Positions 1 through 6,996 are shown, numbered from the stretch's first letter. The stretch: DNA of 32,165 bases from Runella sp. (GCA_023254175.1 JALQYJ010000161.1:1-32165); one strand, 5' to 3'. The notes: generated by a model not told the origin, from the sequence alone. Translations and numbers: made by a program.

Positions 1-159
1 TCCTCTTTAATTTATACATCCATTTAAAGGCTTTATTTTACTTACAGTTTAATTAATACTGAATAATGGTATAATACTACGCAAATGTAGAGAAAAAGCC
101 GTATAAACCAAATTTTATAACCTGCAATTTTTGACTTTTTAAATAGCCTTTAAATTTTT

Positions 160-393
160 ATGATTTTACGTAAAAAAGTTAACGCGGTTACACACGGGGT
201 TACATACGGGGTTACAAATTTAACAAATAAAACAAATAATAAATTTTTTACTTTTAATGGAAAAACAATGATTCTAAAAGATTGGTAAGAAGAAATGAAT
301 ATAAATTATTCCAAATTAAGAAGTAGAATTTATGATAATTGGTCAATAGAAAAAGCATTCTTCAACTTCAAATCTCCATCCGAAAGAGGTTGA
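160..393 (+). pseudogene. Decayed small NUMOD-like DNA-binding protein
   Basis: Reading from ATG 160 gives a continuous coding-like frame of 77 codons interrupted by a single TAA at 286-288. Around the stop the translation reads NGKTMILKDW, stop, EEMNINYSKLRSRIYDNWS, followed by IEKAFF. This resembles the helix-turn-helix repeat (NUMOD type) found in AP2/HNH-type phage and homing-endonuclease proteins, where the usual pattern is an NGK-T-L-W core, then Y-LR-RI, then GWS-E-A. The N-terminal half contains a 12-nt tandem repeat (187-216) coding V-T-H-G, V-T-Y-G, V-T-N. No promoter or partner gene is visible. The family call is by motif resemblance only; the frame and the single stop are seen directly. 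It could be a short remnant of an excised mobile element. Confidence 0.42.
187..216 (+). repeat. 12-nt tandem repeat, 2.5 copies, inside decayed ORF
   Basis: Units gttaca-C/T-acggg at 187-198 and 199-210 plus a half unit at 211-216. The unit length is a multiple of three and encodes Val-Thr-X-Gly, so it looks like a coding repeat of the decayed gene at 160-393 rather than a regulatory iteron. Confidence 0.6.
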
Positions 394-550
394 TAAAACG
401 AGGTTTGGTACGTAATTTCTGCCGAAATTCGTTTCAAATAAACTTCTAATCTTATGTTTTTAGTACTTAATGTGCCTCCCGTAACAGTGTTCTTTTAGCC
501 GTTTTTGGTGTCGTAGCCCAAATGCTATACATACACACCTACGTTGCAAA
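394..550. other. Non-coding stretch, nothing recognised
   Basis: Together with 1-159 this flanks the decayed ORF. I see no ORF of note, no tRNA-like fold, and only short chance palindromes. It ends at the terminator of the DoxX gene. Confidence 0.5.
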
Positions 551-586
551 TAATTAGGTAGGGCTACATCTAGCCCTACCTAATTA
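551..586 (-). terminator. Hairpin terminator of the DoxX gene
   Basis: Perfect 15-bp inverted repeat, arms 551-565 and 572-586, with a 6-nt loop, beginning 3 nt past the stop codon of the minus-strand DoxX gene. Only a short T-run follows on the minus strand, so efficiency is uncertain, but position and stem strength fit a transcript end. Confidence 0.7.
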
Positions 587-589
587 TTA

Positions 590-1003
590 CTATTTCTTCT
601 GAAACAAAGCTGCGTCTAACGAATATTCTCCTGCACCTGTCAACAACAAAGTTAAAGCGGGAATTAGATACAGAAGTGCGTGCTCTTTATCTCCAAACGG
701 GTCGCTGCCATGAATAACGAAGGCGATGACAAAAAAAAGACCGATTTCTACAACGGCAGCTACGCGCGTAAACAAGCCCAAAATCAGTAAAATAGGTACA
801 GCTACTTCGCCAAAGACCGTCATAAAATGCGAAAACCGAACTCCCAAATGCAGCGGGTCTGGGAAATCATTAGCGCCGTCGAGAAAGCTAAGAAGTTTGT
901 CATAACCGTGAGGAATAAGCATGATAAATACCAAAACGCGGAGCAAAAGTAGTCCTAAATCAGTGAATGATTGTGACGACGAAGGCTTAAAAAATGAGAA
1001 CAT
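590..1003 (-). CDS. DoxX family membrane protein
   Basis: 137-aa inner-membrane protein with four hydrophobic segments (about residues 16-33, 58-78, 82-98, 107-123), the size and layout of the DoxX family. The segment LLLLRVLVFIMLIPHGYDKL with its Arg and following HG is typical of TM1 in this family; a charged/Pro loop (DPFGDKEH) lies before the last helix. DoxX proteins are poorly characterised: some act in redox or thiosulfate metabolism, others are of unknown function, so no substrate is assigned. The gene stands alone between two gene-poor stretches and has its own hairpin terminator. I found no clear TAnnTTTG element upstream. Confidence 0.85.
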   Translation of the reverse strand: MFSFFKPSSSQSFTDLGLLLLRVLVFIMLIPHGYDKLLSFLDGANDFPDPLHLGVRFSHFMTVFGEVAVPILLILGLFTRVAAVVEIGLFFVIAFVIHGSDPFGDKEHALLYLIPALTLLLTGAGEYSLDAALFQKK

Positions 1004-1096
1004 AAGACGAACTAGATTGTTGTTGGATGAGTAAAAAATGTTAACTATAACTAATCAGAAGAACAACACTCATACCAGAATAAATTCACAATACAG

Positions 1097-1356
1097 TTAT
1101 TTTAGGTACTTACGTAAAGGACATTTTTTGAGCGATTGAATGCCTTTTATCACCAATTCCGTGTTTAAGCTTCCCCCAAATTCGTTCATAAAATGGCTAT
1201 TGCCCCTTTGGCCTCGGTTTCGTCGATGTATTTGCGCATGTACCAGCCGAAGATGTGTACTGTTTCACGCTTTTTAGTGAGTTGATTATCAATTTTTTGT
1301 ATTTCTTCGCCAATGCCTTTGTAGGAAAGTAAAAGCAACAAGTGAGCGCATAAAAA
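1097..1356 (-). pseudogene. Decayed reading frame of unknown family
   Basis: On the minus strand one frame is open from about 1356 down to TGA at 1186-1188 and reads like real protein (KGIGEEIQKIDNQLTKKRE, then VHIFGWYMRKYIDETEAKGA). Right there a second frame continues with FMNEFGGSLNTELVIKGIQS and LKKCPLRKYLK to a TAA at 1097-1099. A single frameshift near 1186-1195 would join them into about 85 residues. No start codon is visible at the 5' end because a stop lies at 1357-1359, so the 5' part is lost or was never coding. I do not recognise the family. It remains possible that this is a chance open frame. Confidence 0.35.
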
Positions 1357-1359
1357 TTA

Positions 1360-1579
1360 TAAGTTTATAACAAGGTATAGTGTTGGGAAAAACAAAGCAA
1401 AAAACCTTCACGCACCCTCCTGTATAGTCCCAAAGTAACTTAGAACCCGAAAAAATCTAACCAAAATCGACCTTTACGTAGGTAAGTCGACTAACGCCAA
1501 ATTTACCCTGAGTGAGAACATAAGTTTAAGGAGCTAAACCCTAACCCAAACTTGACAGTTTAAAAGCCAAAAGAATGTG
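1360..1579. other. Non-coding stretch upstream of dxr
   Basis: No credible ORF. It holds an imperfect palindrome (arms tcgac 1467-1471 and gtcga 1486-1490) of unknown meaning and runs into the dxr promoter. Confidence 0.4.
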
Positions 1580-1587
1580 TAATTTTG
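1580..1587 (+). promoter_or_regulatory. Bacteroidota -7 element for dxr
   Basis: TAATTTTG matches the Bacteroidota -7 consensus TAnnTTTG and lies 22 nt before the dxr start codon. A TTG at 1552-1554 is about 25 nt upstream, longer than the usual ~20-nt spacing, so the -33 element is doubtful. Confidence 0.55.
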
Positions 1588-1609
1588 CTCGCGAATAGTT
1601 GTCCATTGC

Positions 1610-2773
1610 ATGAAGTTTCCCCAAAAACACATAGCCATTCTTGGCTCAACGGGTTCGATTGGAACCCAAGCCCTCGACGTAATTGCGGCAAATCCTGAAT
1701 CGTTTACTGTCGAAATTCTTACCGCCCAAAACAATGCCGACCTGCTGATTGAGCAAGCCGCCGCATTTCGGCCTAATGTGGTCGTTATTGCCAATGAGGT
1801 GTTGTACGACAAAGTATTTAATGCCCTCGATCCACTTGGGATTCAGGTGTATGCAGGTGCTAAGGCCATTGCAGACGTGGTTCAGATGGATTCCATTGAT
1901 ACCGTACTGACGTCAATGGTAGGGTATTCGGGATTGATTCCGACCGTAAAAGCCATTGAAGCAGGAAAACAAATTGCTTTGGCCAACAAAGAAACGTTAG
2001 TGGTGGCGGGAGAATTGGTAACGGCTTTAGCGCGCGAAAAAGGGGTAAATATCTACCCCGTTGACTCCGAGCATTCGGCCATTTTTCAGTGCATTGTTGG
2101 GGAGTTTCATAACCCCATCGAAAAAATATTGCTGACTGCTTCGGGTGGGCCGTTTCGAGGCAAAACCCGCGATGAACTTTTGCAAGTGACCAAAGCTCAA
2201 GCCCTAAAACACCCCAATTGGAGCATGGGAGCCAAAATCACCATAGATTCGGCTTCGTTGATGAACAAAGGCTTGGAAGTCATTGAAGCAAAATGGCTGT
2301 TCCGGCTAGAAGCTTCCCAAATCGAGGTGGTGGTGCATCCTCAAAGCATCATTCACTCCATGGTGCAATTTGAGGATGGGAGTATCAAAGCCCAAATGGG
2401 ACTGCCCGATATGCGACTCCCGATTCAGTTTGCATTGACCTACCCACACCGCCTGAAAACAGATTTCCCTCGTTTTAACTTTGCACAGTATCCATCCCTC
2501 ACATTTGAGCAGCCCGACTTAAAAACTTTTCGTAATTTGCAATTCGCTTTCGATGCACTCGAACGGGGCGGAAACATGGCCTGCATTGTGAATGCCGCCA
2601 ATGAAATAGCGGTAGCGGCGTTTTTACAAGATAAAGTTGGTTTTCTGCAAATGTCAGACCTTATCGAAACTTGTATGAACACCGTAGCGTTTATTCAACA
2701 ACCAACCCTCGACGATTATATCGAAACTGACACCGAAACACGCCGTATAGCCGAAAGTTTACTGTCAAAATAG
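1610..2773 (+). CDS. dxr: 1-deoxy-D-xylulose 5-phosphate reductoisomerase
   Basis: Catalyses the NADPH- and metal-dependent rearrangement and reduction of DXP to MEP, the committed step of the MEP isoprenoid pathway, in the cytoplasm. At 387 aa it has the family's usual length. Visible motifs: GSTGSIG at residues 12-18 (NADPH Rossmann loop), NKET at 126-129, VDSEHSAIFQ at 151-160 with the metal ligands Asp152 and Glu154, the substrate/metal region SASLMNKGLEV (Asn219, Lys220, Glu223), the flexible-loop segment HPQSIIHSMVQFEDGS from 243, and NAANEIAVAAF near the C-terminus. The ATG follows a TAnnTTTG element by 22 nt. In many bacteria dxr is directly followed by rseP; here a broken Uma2 gene separates them. 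Confidence 0.98.
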   Translation: MKFPQKHIAILGSTGSIGTQALDVIAANPESFTVEILTAQNNADLLIEQAAAFRPNVVVIANEVLYDKVFNALDPLGIQVYAGAKAIADVVQMDSIDTVLTSMVGYSGLIPTVKAIEAGKQIALANKETLVVAGELVTALAREKGVNIYPVDSEHSAIFQCIVGEFHNPIEKILLTASGGPFRGKTRDELLQVTKAQALKHPNWSMGAKITIDSASLMNKGLEVIEAKWLFRLEASQIEVVVHPQSIIHSMVQFEDGSIKAQMGLPDMRLPIQFALTYPHRLKTDFPRFNFAQYPSLTFEQPDLKTFRNLQFAFDALERGGNMACIVNAANEIAVAAFLQDKVGFLQMSDLIETCMNTVAFIQQPTLDDYIETDTETRRIAESLLSK

Positions 2774-2778
2774 CGACT

Positions 2779-3110
2779 ATGTCCCAAGTACTGAACATAC
2801 CCTCCAGGAACGACGACGAATTCTTCGCTTTTTGCGAGGCAAACCGTCGCAATGGAATGCACTTTGAGCGGGACAAATACGGAAGAATCATTTTTATGTC
2901 ACCTACTGGGAGTGTTGGATGCCACAACGATGGCGAAATTTTTGTTGAAATAAAACTTTGGAATAGAGGTACTAAAACGAAAAAACATACATGATTTTTA
3001 GCCCTCAAAATACCAATCCTGAAAAACAACCGTTTGGTGTTATCAACGGAGGAGAAGTCTTGAAAGGATTAGAAATTGACCTAGCAACGGTTTTTGAAGA
3101 TATTGATTAA
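2779..3110 (+). pseudogene. Uma2-family endonuclease, internally deleted
   Basis: The first 71 codons (2779-2994) match the start of Uma2/DUF820 proteins: VLNIPSR, DDEFFAFCEANRRN, ERDKYGRIIFMSPTGSVG, then the IxVEIxLWNRxTK helix. The frame then ends at TGA 2992-2994. Overlapping it in another frame, 2991-3110 encodes 39 residues ending NGGEVLKGLEIDLATVFEDI, which fits the usual C-terminal end of the same family. Uma2 proteins are normally about 190-200 aa with a PD-(D/E)XK nuclease core in the middle; that core is missing. I infer an internal deletion with a frameshift. It sits 5 nt after dxr. Function is almost certainly lost. Confidence 0.75.
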
Positions 3111-3152
3111 TGACTAACTAAACGTGTGTAAACGCACATACAAACTCAAAGA

Positions 3153-4460
3153 ATGGAAATTTTAGTAATGGTTGGACAGTTGATTTTGGGACTGTCGATT
3201 TTAGTAGGATTACACGAATGGGGGCATCTTATCACAGCCAAGATGTTCGGAATGAGGGTAGAAAAATACTTCATTGGGTTTCCGCCCAAAATATGGTCGA
3301 TTCAACGTGGTGAAACAGAATACGGTTTTGGGGCAATACCTCTAGGTGGTTTTGTAAAAATTTCGGGCATGGTGGATGAATCGTTGGATACCAAAAATTT
3401 AACGGCAGAACCTGAACCATGGGAGTTTCGTGCCAAACCCGCCTGGCAGCGTTTGATTGTCATGCTAGGAGGTATCATCGTTAATGTGATTACAGGAGTA
3501 TTTATTTTTATCGCCATTACCTACTCCGAAGGATACGACTACCTTGCTACAAAAGATGTAAAGTACGGAATTGTGGCTCATAAGTTAGGCCAAGAGATAG
3601 GATTGCGGACGGGAGATAAAATTGTGGCTATCAACGGCAAACCGTTTGATGATTTTGCTGAAGTTCGTAAAGTATTTTTGGAGTCGAATAGCTACTACAC
3701 AGTAGAGCGTAACGGGGAAAAGGTGGACATTTATGTGCCTAATAACTTTATCGAAAAGATTTCTGATAAGAAAAACGCGGGTGAGTTTATTGACCCAATC
3801 TACCCCTTTTCTATCAAAGAAGTGACGCCTGGTATGCCAGCGTCAAAATCGGGTCTGTTAGCAGGTGATAAAATCGTGAAGGTAAATAATCAACCTATTC
3901 AGTATTACCACGAAATCAGAGCGGCATTGGCCAATTTGAAAAATAAAAAAGCAATTTTGGAAGTCGACCGTAAAGGAAAAGTAGTAAACCTAAACGTGGA
4001 CGTGCCCGAAGATGGTAAAATAGGCTTCTACCCCGAGCTAGGTCTTACCACCACGCACATCAATTACTCGTTTGGCGAGTCAGTAGCGATTGGTACCCAA
4101 AAAGCATTTAGCGTAGTGACCGATAACATCCGTGGGTTTGGCAAAATCTTCCGCGGTGAAGTATCTGCCTCTAAAGCATTGAGTGGTCCAATTGGGATTG
4201 CTCAAATGTTTGGTGGCATTTGGGATTGGGGACGTTTTTGGTTCCTCACAGGCTTATTGTCGATGGTATTGGCATTTATGAACATACTGCCGATTCCAGC
4301 CCTTGACGGCGGTCACTCTGTTTTGTTGGTTTACGAAATGGTAACGGGTCACAAGCCGTCAGATAAGTTCTTGGAAGCCGCTCAGAAGGTAGGTATGGTG
4401 ATTCTACTTGGATTGATGGTTTTCGCCTTTGGAAATGATATTTTTAAACTCTTCCGTTAG
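3153..4460 (+). CDS. rseP: RIP zinc metalloprotease (site-2 protease)
   Basis: Intramembrane protease that cleaves transmembrane segments of anti-sigma factors and signal-peptide remnants. 435 aa. The zinc motif HEWGH is at residues 21-25 in the first membrane helix, and the third ligand lies in the NILPIPALDGGH segment (Asp385) near the C-terminus. Two PDZ-like domains lie between, around residues 125-210 (with LRTGDKIVAINGKPF) and 220-290 (with PGMPASKSGLLAGDKIVKVN). The ATG at 3153 places HEWGH at the usual distance from the N-terminus. Follows dxr in the common order; the downstream secreted-protein gene begins 1 nt after the stop codon, suggesting co-transcription. Confidence 0.96.
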   Translation: MEILVMVGQLILGLSILVGLHEWGHLITAKMFGMRVEKYFIGFPPKIWSIQRGETEYGFGAIPLGGFVKISGMVDESLDTKNLTAEPEPWEFRAKPAWQRLIVMLGGIIVNVITGVFIFIAITYSEGYDYLATKDVKYGIVAHKLGQEIGLRTGDKIVAINGKPFDDFAEVRKVFLESNSYYTVERNGEKVDIYVPNNFIEKISDKKNAGEFIDPIYPFSIKEVTPGMPASKSGLLAGDKIVKVNNQPIQYYHEIRAALANLKNKKAILEVDRKGKVVNLNVDVPEDGKIGFYPELGLTTTHINYSFGESVAIGTQKAFSVVTDNIRGFGKIFRGEVSASKALSGPIGIAQMFGGIWDWGRFWFLTGLLSMVLAFMNILPIPALDGGHSVLLVYEMVTGHKPSDKFLEAAQKVGMVILLGLMVFAFGNDIFKLFR

Positions 4461-4461
4461 T

Positions 4462-5007
4462 ATGAGTTTAGTAGCTAACTCGCGCAGAGACGTAAAGTCG
4501 CAGAATTTCTTTGCGCCTCTGCGTCTCTGCCTGATTCTCTTCTTGTGTCTCAGCTCTCTTGGCTTTAAAAAACATGATTTCCATACCAGTATTACTCGAA
4601 TGGACTATAATGCCAAAGAAAAATCGTTTGAGGTTAGTATTCGAGTGTTTACAGACGATTTGGAAAAAGTGCTTTCCAAAGAAAACGGAGGGCAAAAGTT
4701 TGTAGTCGTCAATAATGATAAAAACGATACTTTTGTTGAAAAATACATTCGTAAGCACTTTGCCCTAATCACTACTGCCAAACAAAAAAAGCCGTATTCG
4801 TACATCGGGAAAGAACAAGAAGCCGACGCCACTTGGGTATACGTAGAAATTCCCTGCGCCGAAGCTTTGACAGGCTTTTCCCTCCAAAACAGCATTATGC
4901 TTGATTTTTTTGACGACCAAGTCAATCTTGTCAACTTCAACTACCAAGGCCAGAAGAAGTCGTATATCTTTAAAAATGAGGATAAAGTTCTTCCTCTTGG
5001 ATTGTAA
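4462..5007 (+). CDS. Secreted DUF6702-type protein
   Basis: 181-aa protein of the kind annotated DUF6702 in Bacteroidota: an N-terminal signal-like hydrophobic stretch (about residues 19-35), then FHTSITRMDYNAKEKSFEVS, IRVFTDDLEKVLSKENGG, and a C-terminal part with WVYVEIPCAEALTGFSLQNS and a beta-rich end. The function of the family is unknown. I prefer ATG 4462, 1 nt after the rseP stop; an in-frame ATG at 4429 would overlap rseP by 32 nt. Odd: codons for residues ~7-23 lie inside a palindromic repeat (4481-4531) of the type scattered between genes in this phylum, so the N-terminal sequence just before and into the hydrophobic core is repeat-derived. Probably co-transcribed with rseP. Confidence 0.8.
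   Translation: MSLVANSRRDVKSQNFFAPLRLCLILFLCLSSLGFKKHDFHTSITRMDYNAKEKSFEVSIRVFTDDLEKVLSKENGGQKFVVVNNDKNDTFVEKYIRKHFALITTAKQKKPYSYIGKEQEADATWVYVEIPCAEALTGFSLQNSIMLDFFDDQVNLVNFNYQGQKKSYIFKNEDKVLPLGL
4481..4531. repeat. REP-like palindrome (GCAGAGACG type) inside coding sequence
   Basis: Arms gcagagacg at 4484-4492 and cgtctctgc at 4522-4530 enclose further partly complementary sequence (taaagtcgcag against ctttgcgcctctg). The composition, repeating 'cgcagagacg-caaag' and 'ctttgcgcctctgcgtctctgcg', is that of a palindromic element found in many copies in Bacteroidota genomes. Here it lies wholly within the 5' coding part of the DUF6702-type gene. Only one copy is in this window, so multicopy status is inferred. 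Confidence 0.65.
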
Positions 5008-5032
5008 TATTCAACAAAGGTTCGTATCTTTG
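5002..5032 (+). promoter_or_regulatory. Strong Bacteroidota promoter of rpmI-rplT
   Basis: TTG at 5002-5004, a 20-nt spacer, then TATCTTTG at 5025-5032: a near-perfect fit to the Bacteroidota consensus (TTTG at -33, TAnnTTTG at -7). It begins inside the last codons of the upstream gene. The expected leader before rpmI is about 40 nt and very U-rich. Confidence 0.8.
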
Positions 5033-5078
5033 CACCCCAAATTTTTTACTTTTTTAATTACTTTAAAAAGTCGGTATC

Positions 5079-5273
5079 ATGCCAAAAGTTAAAACCAATT
5101 CAGGTGCCAAGAAGCGTTTTAAAATGACTGGCACTGGTAAAGTTAAGCGTAAACACGCTTTCCACAGCCATATTTTGACTAAGAAATCAACAAAGCGTAA
5201 GCGTGGCCTCGTTGGGTTCACCGTTGTTGATGACACAAATATGGATCGCATCCGTTTGATGCTCAAGTTCTAA
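5079..5273 (+). CDS. rpmI: 50S ribosomal protein L35
   Basis: 64 aa, exactly the usual size of bL35, highly basic, with the signature start [20 protein letters not shown], the [20 protein letters not shown] core and a C-terminal [13 protein letters not shown] helix. It is a component of the large ribosomal subunit. It is first in a two-gene operon with rplT and has its own promoter. infC, usually just upstream, is absent: the preceding gene is an unrelated secreted protein. Confidence 0.98.
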   Translation: MPKVKTNSGAKKRFKMTGTGKVKRKHAFHSHILTKKSTKRKRGLVGFTVVDDTNMDRIRLMLKF

Positions 5274-5277
5274 TTAA

Positions 5278-5349
5278 GTGCTCTAAAGCACAGGTTCATT
5301 GTTGCACCCGATTGTTGGTTTAACAAGTGCTTCTAAATAAGCCACCAAC
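5278..5349 (+). promoter_or_regulatory. Possible structured leader between rpmI and rplT
   Basis: The 96-nt gap is long for a ribosomal-protein operon. It can form two small hairpins: gtgct/agcac (5278-5282 with 5287-5291) and gttggt/accaac (5314-5319 with 5344-5349), the latter ending about 20 nt before the rplT start. L20 is known to repress its own operon by binding mRNA in E. coli and Bacillus; a similar role here is inference only. Confidence 0.3.
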
Positions 5350-5369
5350 CATCAAAAAACTACAAAATT

Positions 5370-5714
5370 ATGCCACGTTCGGTAAACCACGTTGCGTCGC
5401 GAGCTCGCCGCAAAAAAGTATTAAAATTAGCAAAAGGTTACTACGGCCGTCGTAAAAACGTATGGACAGTAGCCAAAAACGCCGTTGAGCGCGGTCTTAA
5501 CTACGCTTATGTAGGCCGTAAACAAAAGAAAAGAAATTTCCGTGCCTTGTGGATTCAGCGTATCAACGCTGCGGCTCGTCAAGAAGGATTGTCTTATTCT
5601 GCATTGATGGGTAAAGTTCACGCGGCAGGTGTTGAACTGAACCGTAAAGTACTTGCTGACCTTGCAATGAACCACCCAGAGGCGTTCAAGGCAGTAGTAG
5701 AAAAAGTAAAATAG
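5370..5714 (+). CDS. rplT: 50S ribosomal protein L20
   Basis: 114 aa, usual length for bL20, which binds 23S rRNA early in large-subunit assembly and in several bacteria autoregulates its mRNA. Signature stretches are [60 protein letters not shown], and the C-terminal globular part with [20 protein letters not shown]. It follows rpmI after 96 nt and is followed by two terminator hairpins, closing the operon. Confidence 0.98.
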   Translation: MPRSVNHVASRARRKKVLKLAKGYYGRRKNVWTVAKNAVERGLNYAYVGRKQKKRNFRALWIQRINAAARQEGLSYSALMGKVHAAGVELNRKVLADLAMNHPEAFKAVVEKVK

Positions 5715-5726
5715 TTGGGAAAAACC

Positions 5727-5748
5727 ACGCTTCGAGCGTCGTTTTTTT
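5727..5748 (+). terminator. Intrinsic terminator of rpmI-rplT
   Basis: Stem acgct (5727-5731) / agcgt (5735-5739) with a 3-nt loop, followed by CG and seven T residues (5742-5748), 13 nt after the rplT stop. Confidence 0.75.
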
Positions 5749-5750
5749 AT

Positions 5751-5786
5751 AAAAGGTAACGAATTAAATTTCGTTACCTTTTATTT
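5751..5786. terminator. Second terminator hairpin after rplT
   Basis: Perfect 13-bp stem, arms 5751-5763 and 5770-5782, loop 6 nt, followed by a T-rich tract. The A-run before the stem would give a U-tract on the opposite strand as well, so it may work in both directions. It follows the first terminator immediately, giving a tandem arrangement. Confidence 0.75.
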
Positions 5787-5854
5787 TATCATTTACTCGA
5801 ACTTTTAAAAACAAATAGATGTTTTAGCCTTAATTAAAGTCTATTTCTCTTTTA

Positions 5855-6301
5855 ATGAAAATGATGTTCCGCCGATTCCTTGCCTTTTTTATGGCGCTTG
5901 TCGTTTTAACGGCAAGTACGGGCTTTGGCGTGGTTGAGCACCACTGTATTCTGAGAGGGAAATCCCTGCATTTAGCTGCATTTGACAAAAAAAAGTGTGG
6001 TAGCTGCGTAAGCACCAAAGAGTCAGAAACTCCTGCTGGCCAAACCATTATCAAAAAAAGAACCTGCTGCGAAGACCAACAACGCTACGAAAATGTAGAA
6101 GTAACTTCTTCGGTGGCACAATGGGTAGCCAAGTTATTAAAAACAACGGCCGACTGGGCTATCGAGACATTTGTAGCGGTCTTTAAAGTTGTATTTGAGT
6201 TCTTCTTGCCTGCTTCGGTGGGCTCTTCTTCTGTTTATTCTTTTACTTCTTTTTTTCACGGGCGAAGCCTACTTTCGTTTGTGCAGTCTTTTTTGATTTA
6301 G
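5855..6301 (+). CDS. HYC_CC_PP-type secreted protein
   Basis: 148 aa with an N-terminal signal-like segment (FRRFLAFFMALVVLTASTGF) followed directly by EHHCI, then KCGSCVSTK and RTCCEDQQRY, and a hydrophobic segment near residues 110-120. The order His-X-Cys, Cys-Cys, then a Pro-containing hydrophobic region fits the small Bacteroidota family known as HYC_CC_PP, which often sits beside TonB-dependent receptors and HMA-type proteins; here the first motif is HHC and the Pro pair is not clear. The exported cysteines suggest metal binding or disulfides, which is inference. First gene of the metal module; the AraC-type regulator follows after 64 nt. Confidence 0.68.
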   Translation: MKMMFRRFLAFFMALVVLTASTGFGVVEHHCILRGKSLHLAAFDKKKCGSCVSTKESETPAGQTIIKKRTCCEDQQRYENVEVTSSVAQWVAKLLKTTADWAIETFVAVFKVVFEFFLPASVGSSSVYSFTSFFHGRSLLSFVQSFLI

Positions 6302-6365
6302 AAATCCCATACGCATGAGACTTTCTCATGGTAGTACATTTTGGGGAATTTTAAATCACACAATA

Positions 6366-6935
6366 ATGGTATTTTACGTCAAAAACATGGTGTGTGACCG
6401 CTGCAAAATGGTGGTCAGGCAGCTATTTTCTCTCGCTAATTTTCAAGTTCAACAGGTTCAGCTCGGAGAGGTGGAGGTAGCAGAACCTGTTACTTCTACG
6501 CAAATAAAAGCCGTCGCGGCTCGGTTGCAAGAATACGGTTTTGAACTACTTGAGGATAAGCGAGTTCGTACGGTTGAAAAAATCAAAACAACAGTTTTGG
6601 AACTGATTCGGACTTCTTCCTTGGATTTAAAGGTAAACTTTTCCAATTACTTGGCAGAAAAGCTTCATCGAGATTACAACGGCCTGAGCACGCTATTTTC
6701 TTCGCTCGAAGGTATGACGATTGAGCAATACACAATTCGTCAGAAAATTGAACGTGCCAAAGAACTCTTAGCATACGATGAACTAAGTCTTAGCCAAATC
6801 GCCGACGAACTTCACTACAGTAGCGTTGCTCATTTGTCAAACCAATTTAAAAAGATTACGGGGATGACACCAAGTCAATTTAAACAATTGGCACACAAAA
6901 ACCGACAACCATTAGATGTATTAGGTGACAAATAA
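6366..6935 (+). CDS. AraC-family regulator with N-terminal HMA-like domain
   Basis: 189 aa from ATG 6366 (MVFYVKNMVCDRCKMVVRQL); an in-frame ATG at 6315 would add a poorly fitting 17 residues. Residues 1-65 look like a heavy-metal-associated fold: beta-strand YVKNMV, Cys10-x2-Cys13, a helix, strand VQLGEVEV, and a C-terminal helix-strand IKAVAARLQEYGFELLE. Residues ~92-175 are an AraC/XylS DNA-binding domain with two helix-turn-helix motifs (LSTLFSSLEGMTIEQY; LSLSQIADELHYSSVAHLSN; FKKITGMTPSQFK). The natural reading is a one-component metal sensor in the cytoplasm that controls the adjacent TonB receptor and HMA genes. The ion (copper is the usual guess for this context) is not determined by the sequence. 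Confidence 0.85.
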   Translation: MVFYVKNMVCDRCKMVVRQLFSLANFQVQQVQLGEVEVAEPVTSTQIKAVAARLQEYGFELLEDKRVRTVEKIKTTVLELIRTSSLDLKVNFSNYLAEKLHRDYNGLSTLFSSLEGMTIEQYTIRQKIERAKELLAYDELSLSQIADELHYSSVAHLSNQFKKITGMTPSQFKQLAHKNRQPLDVLGDK

Positions 6936-6988
6936 AAGGATGTAAAACAACCCCAAAATTGTGTAACAACTGCTCAGGAAGCTCCAAT

Positions 6989-6996
6989 TATCTTTG
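6989..6996 (+). promoter_or_regulatory. Bacteroidota -7 element for the TonB receptor
   Basis: TATCTTTG fits TAnnTTTG exactly, 36 nt before the receptor's ATG at 7033. No TTG at the expected ~20-nt distance upstream, which is what one would expect of an activator-dependent promoter; control by the neighbouring AraC-type regulator is inference. Confidence 0.6.

Noticed and set aside
187-216. Possible iteron or minisatellite.
   Set aside because: The 12-nt unit keeps the reading frame of the decayed ORF at 160-393 and codes Val-Thr-X-Gly, so it is better explained as coding.
2779-2994. Intact 71-aa protein gene.
   Set aside because: It is only the N-terminal part of an Uma2 protein, and matching C-terminal sequence follows in another frame.
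4468-4758. 96-codon open frame on the minus strand opposite the DUF6702-type gene.
   Set aside because: Its C-terminal part is only the reverse reading of the GCAGAGACG palindrome; the plus-strand gene has the signal peptide and family motifs.
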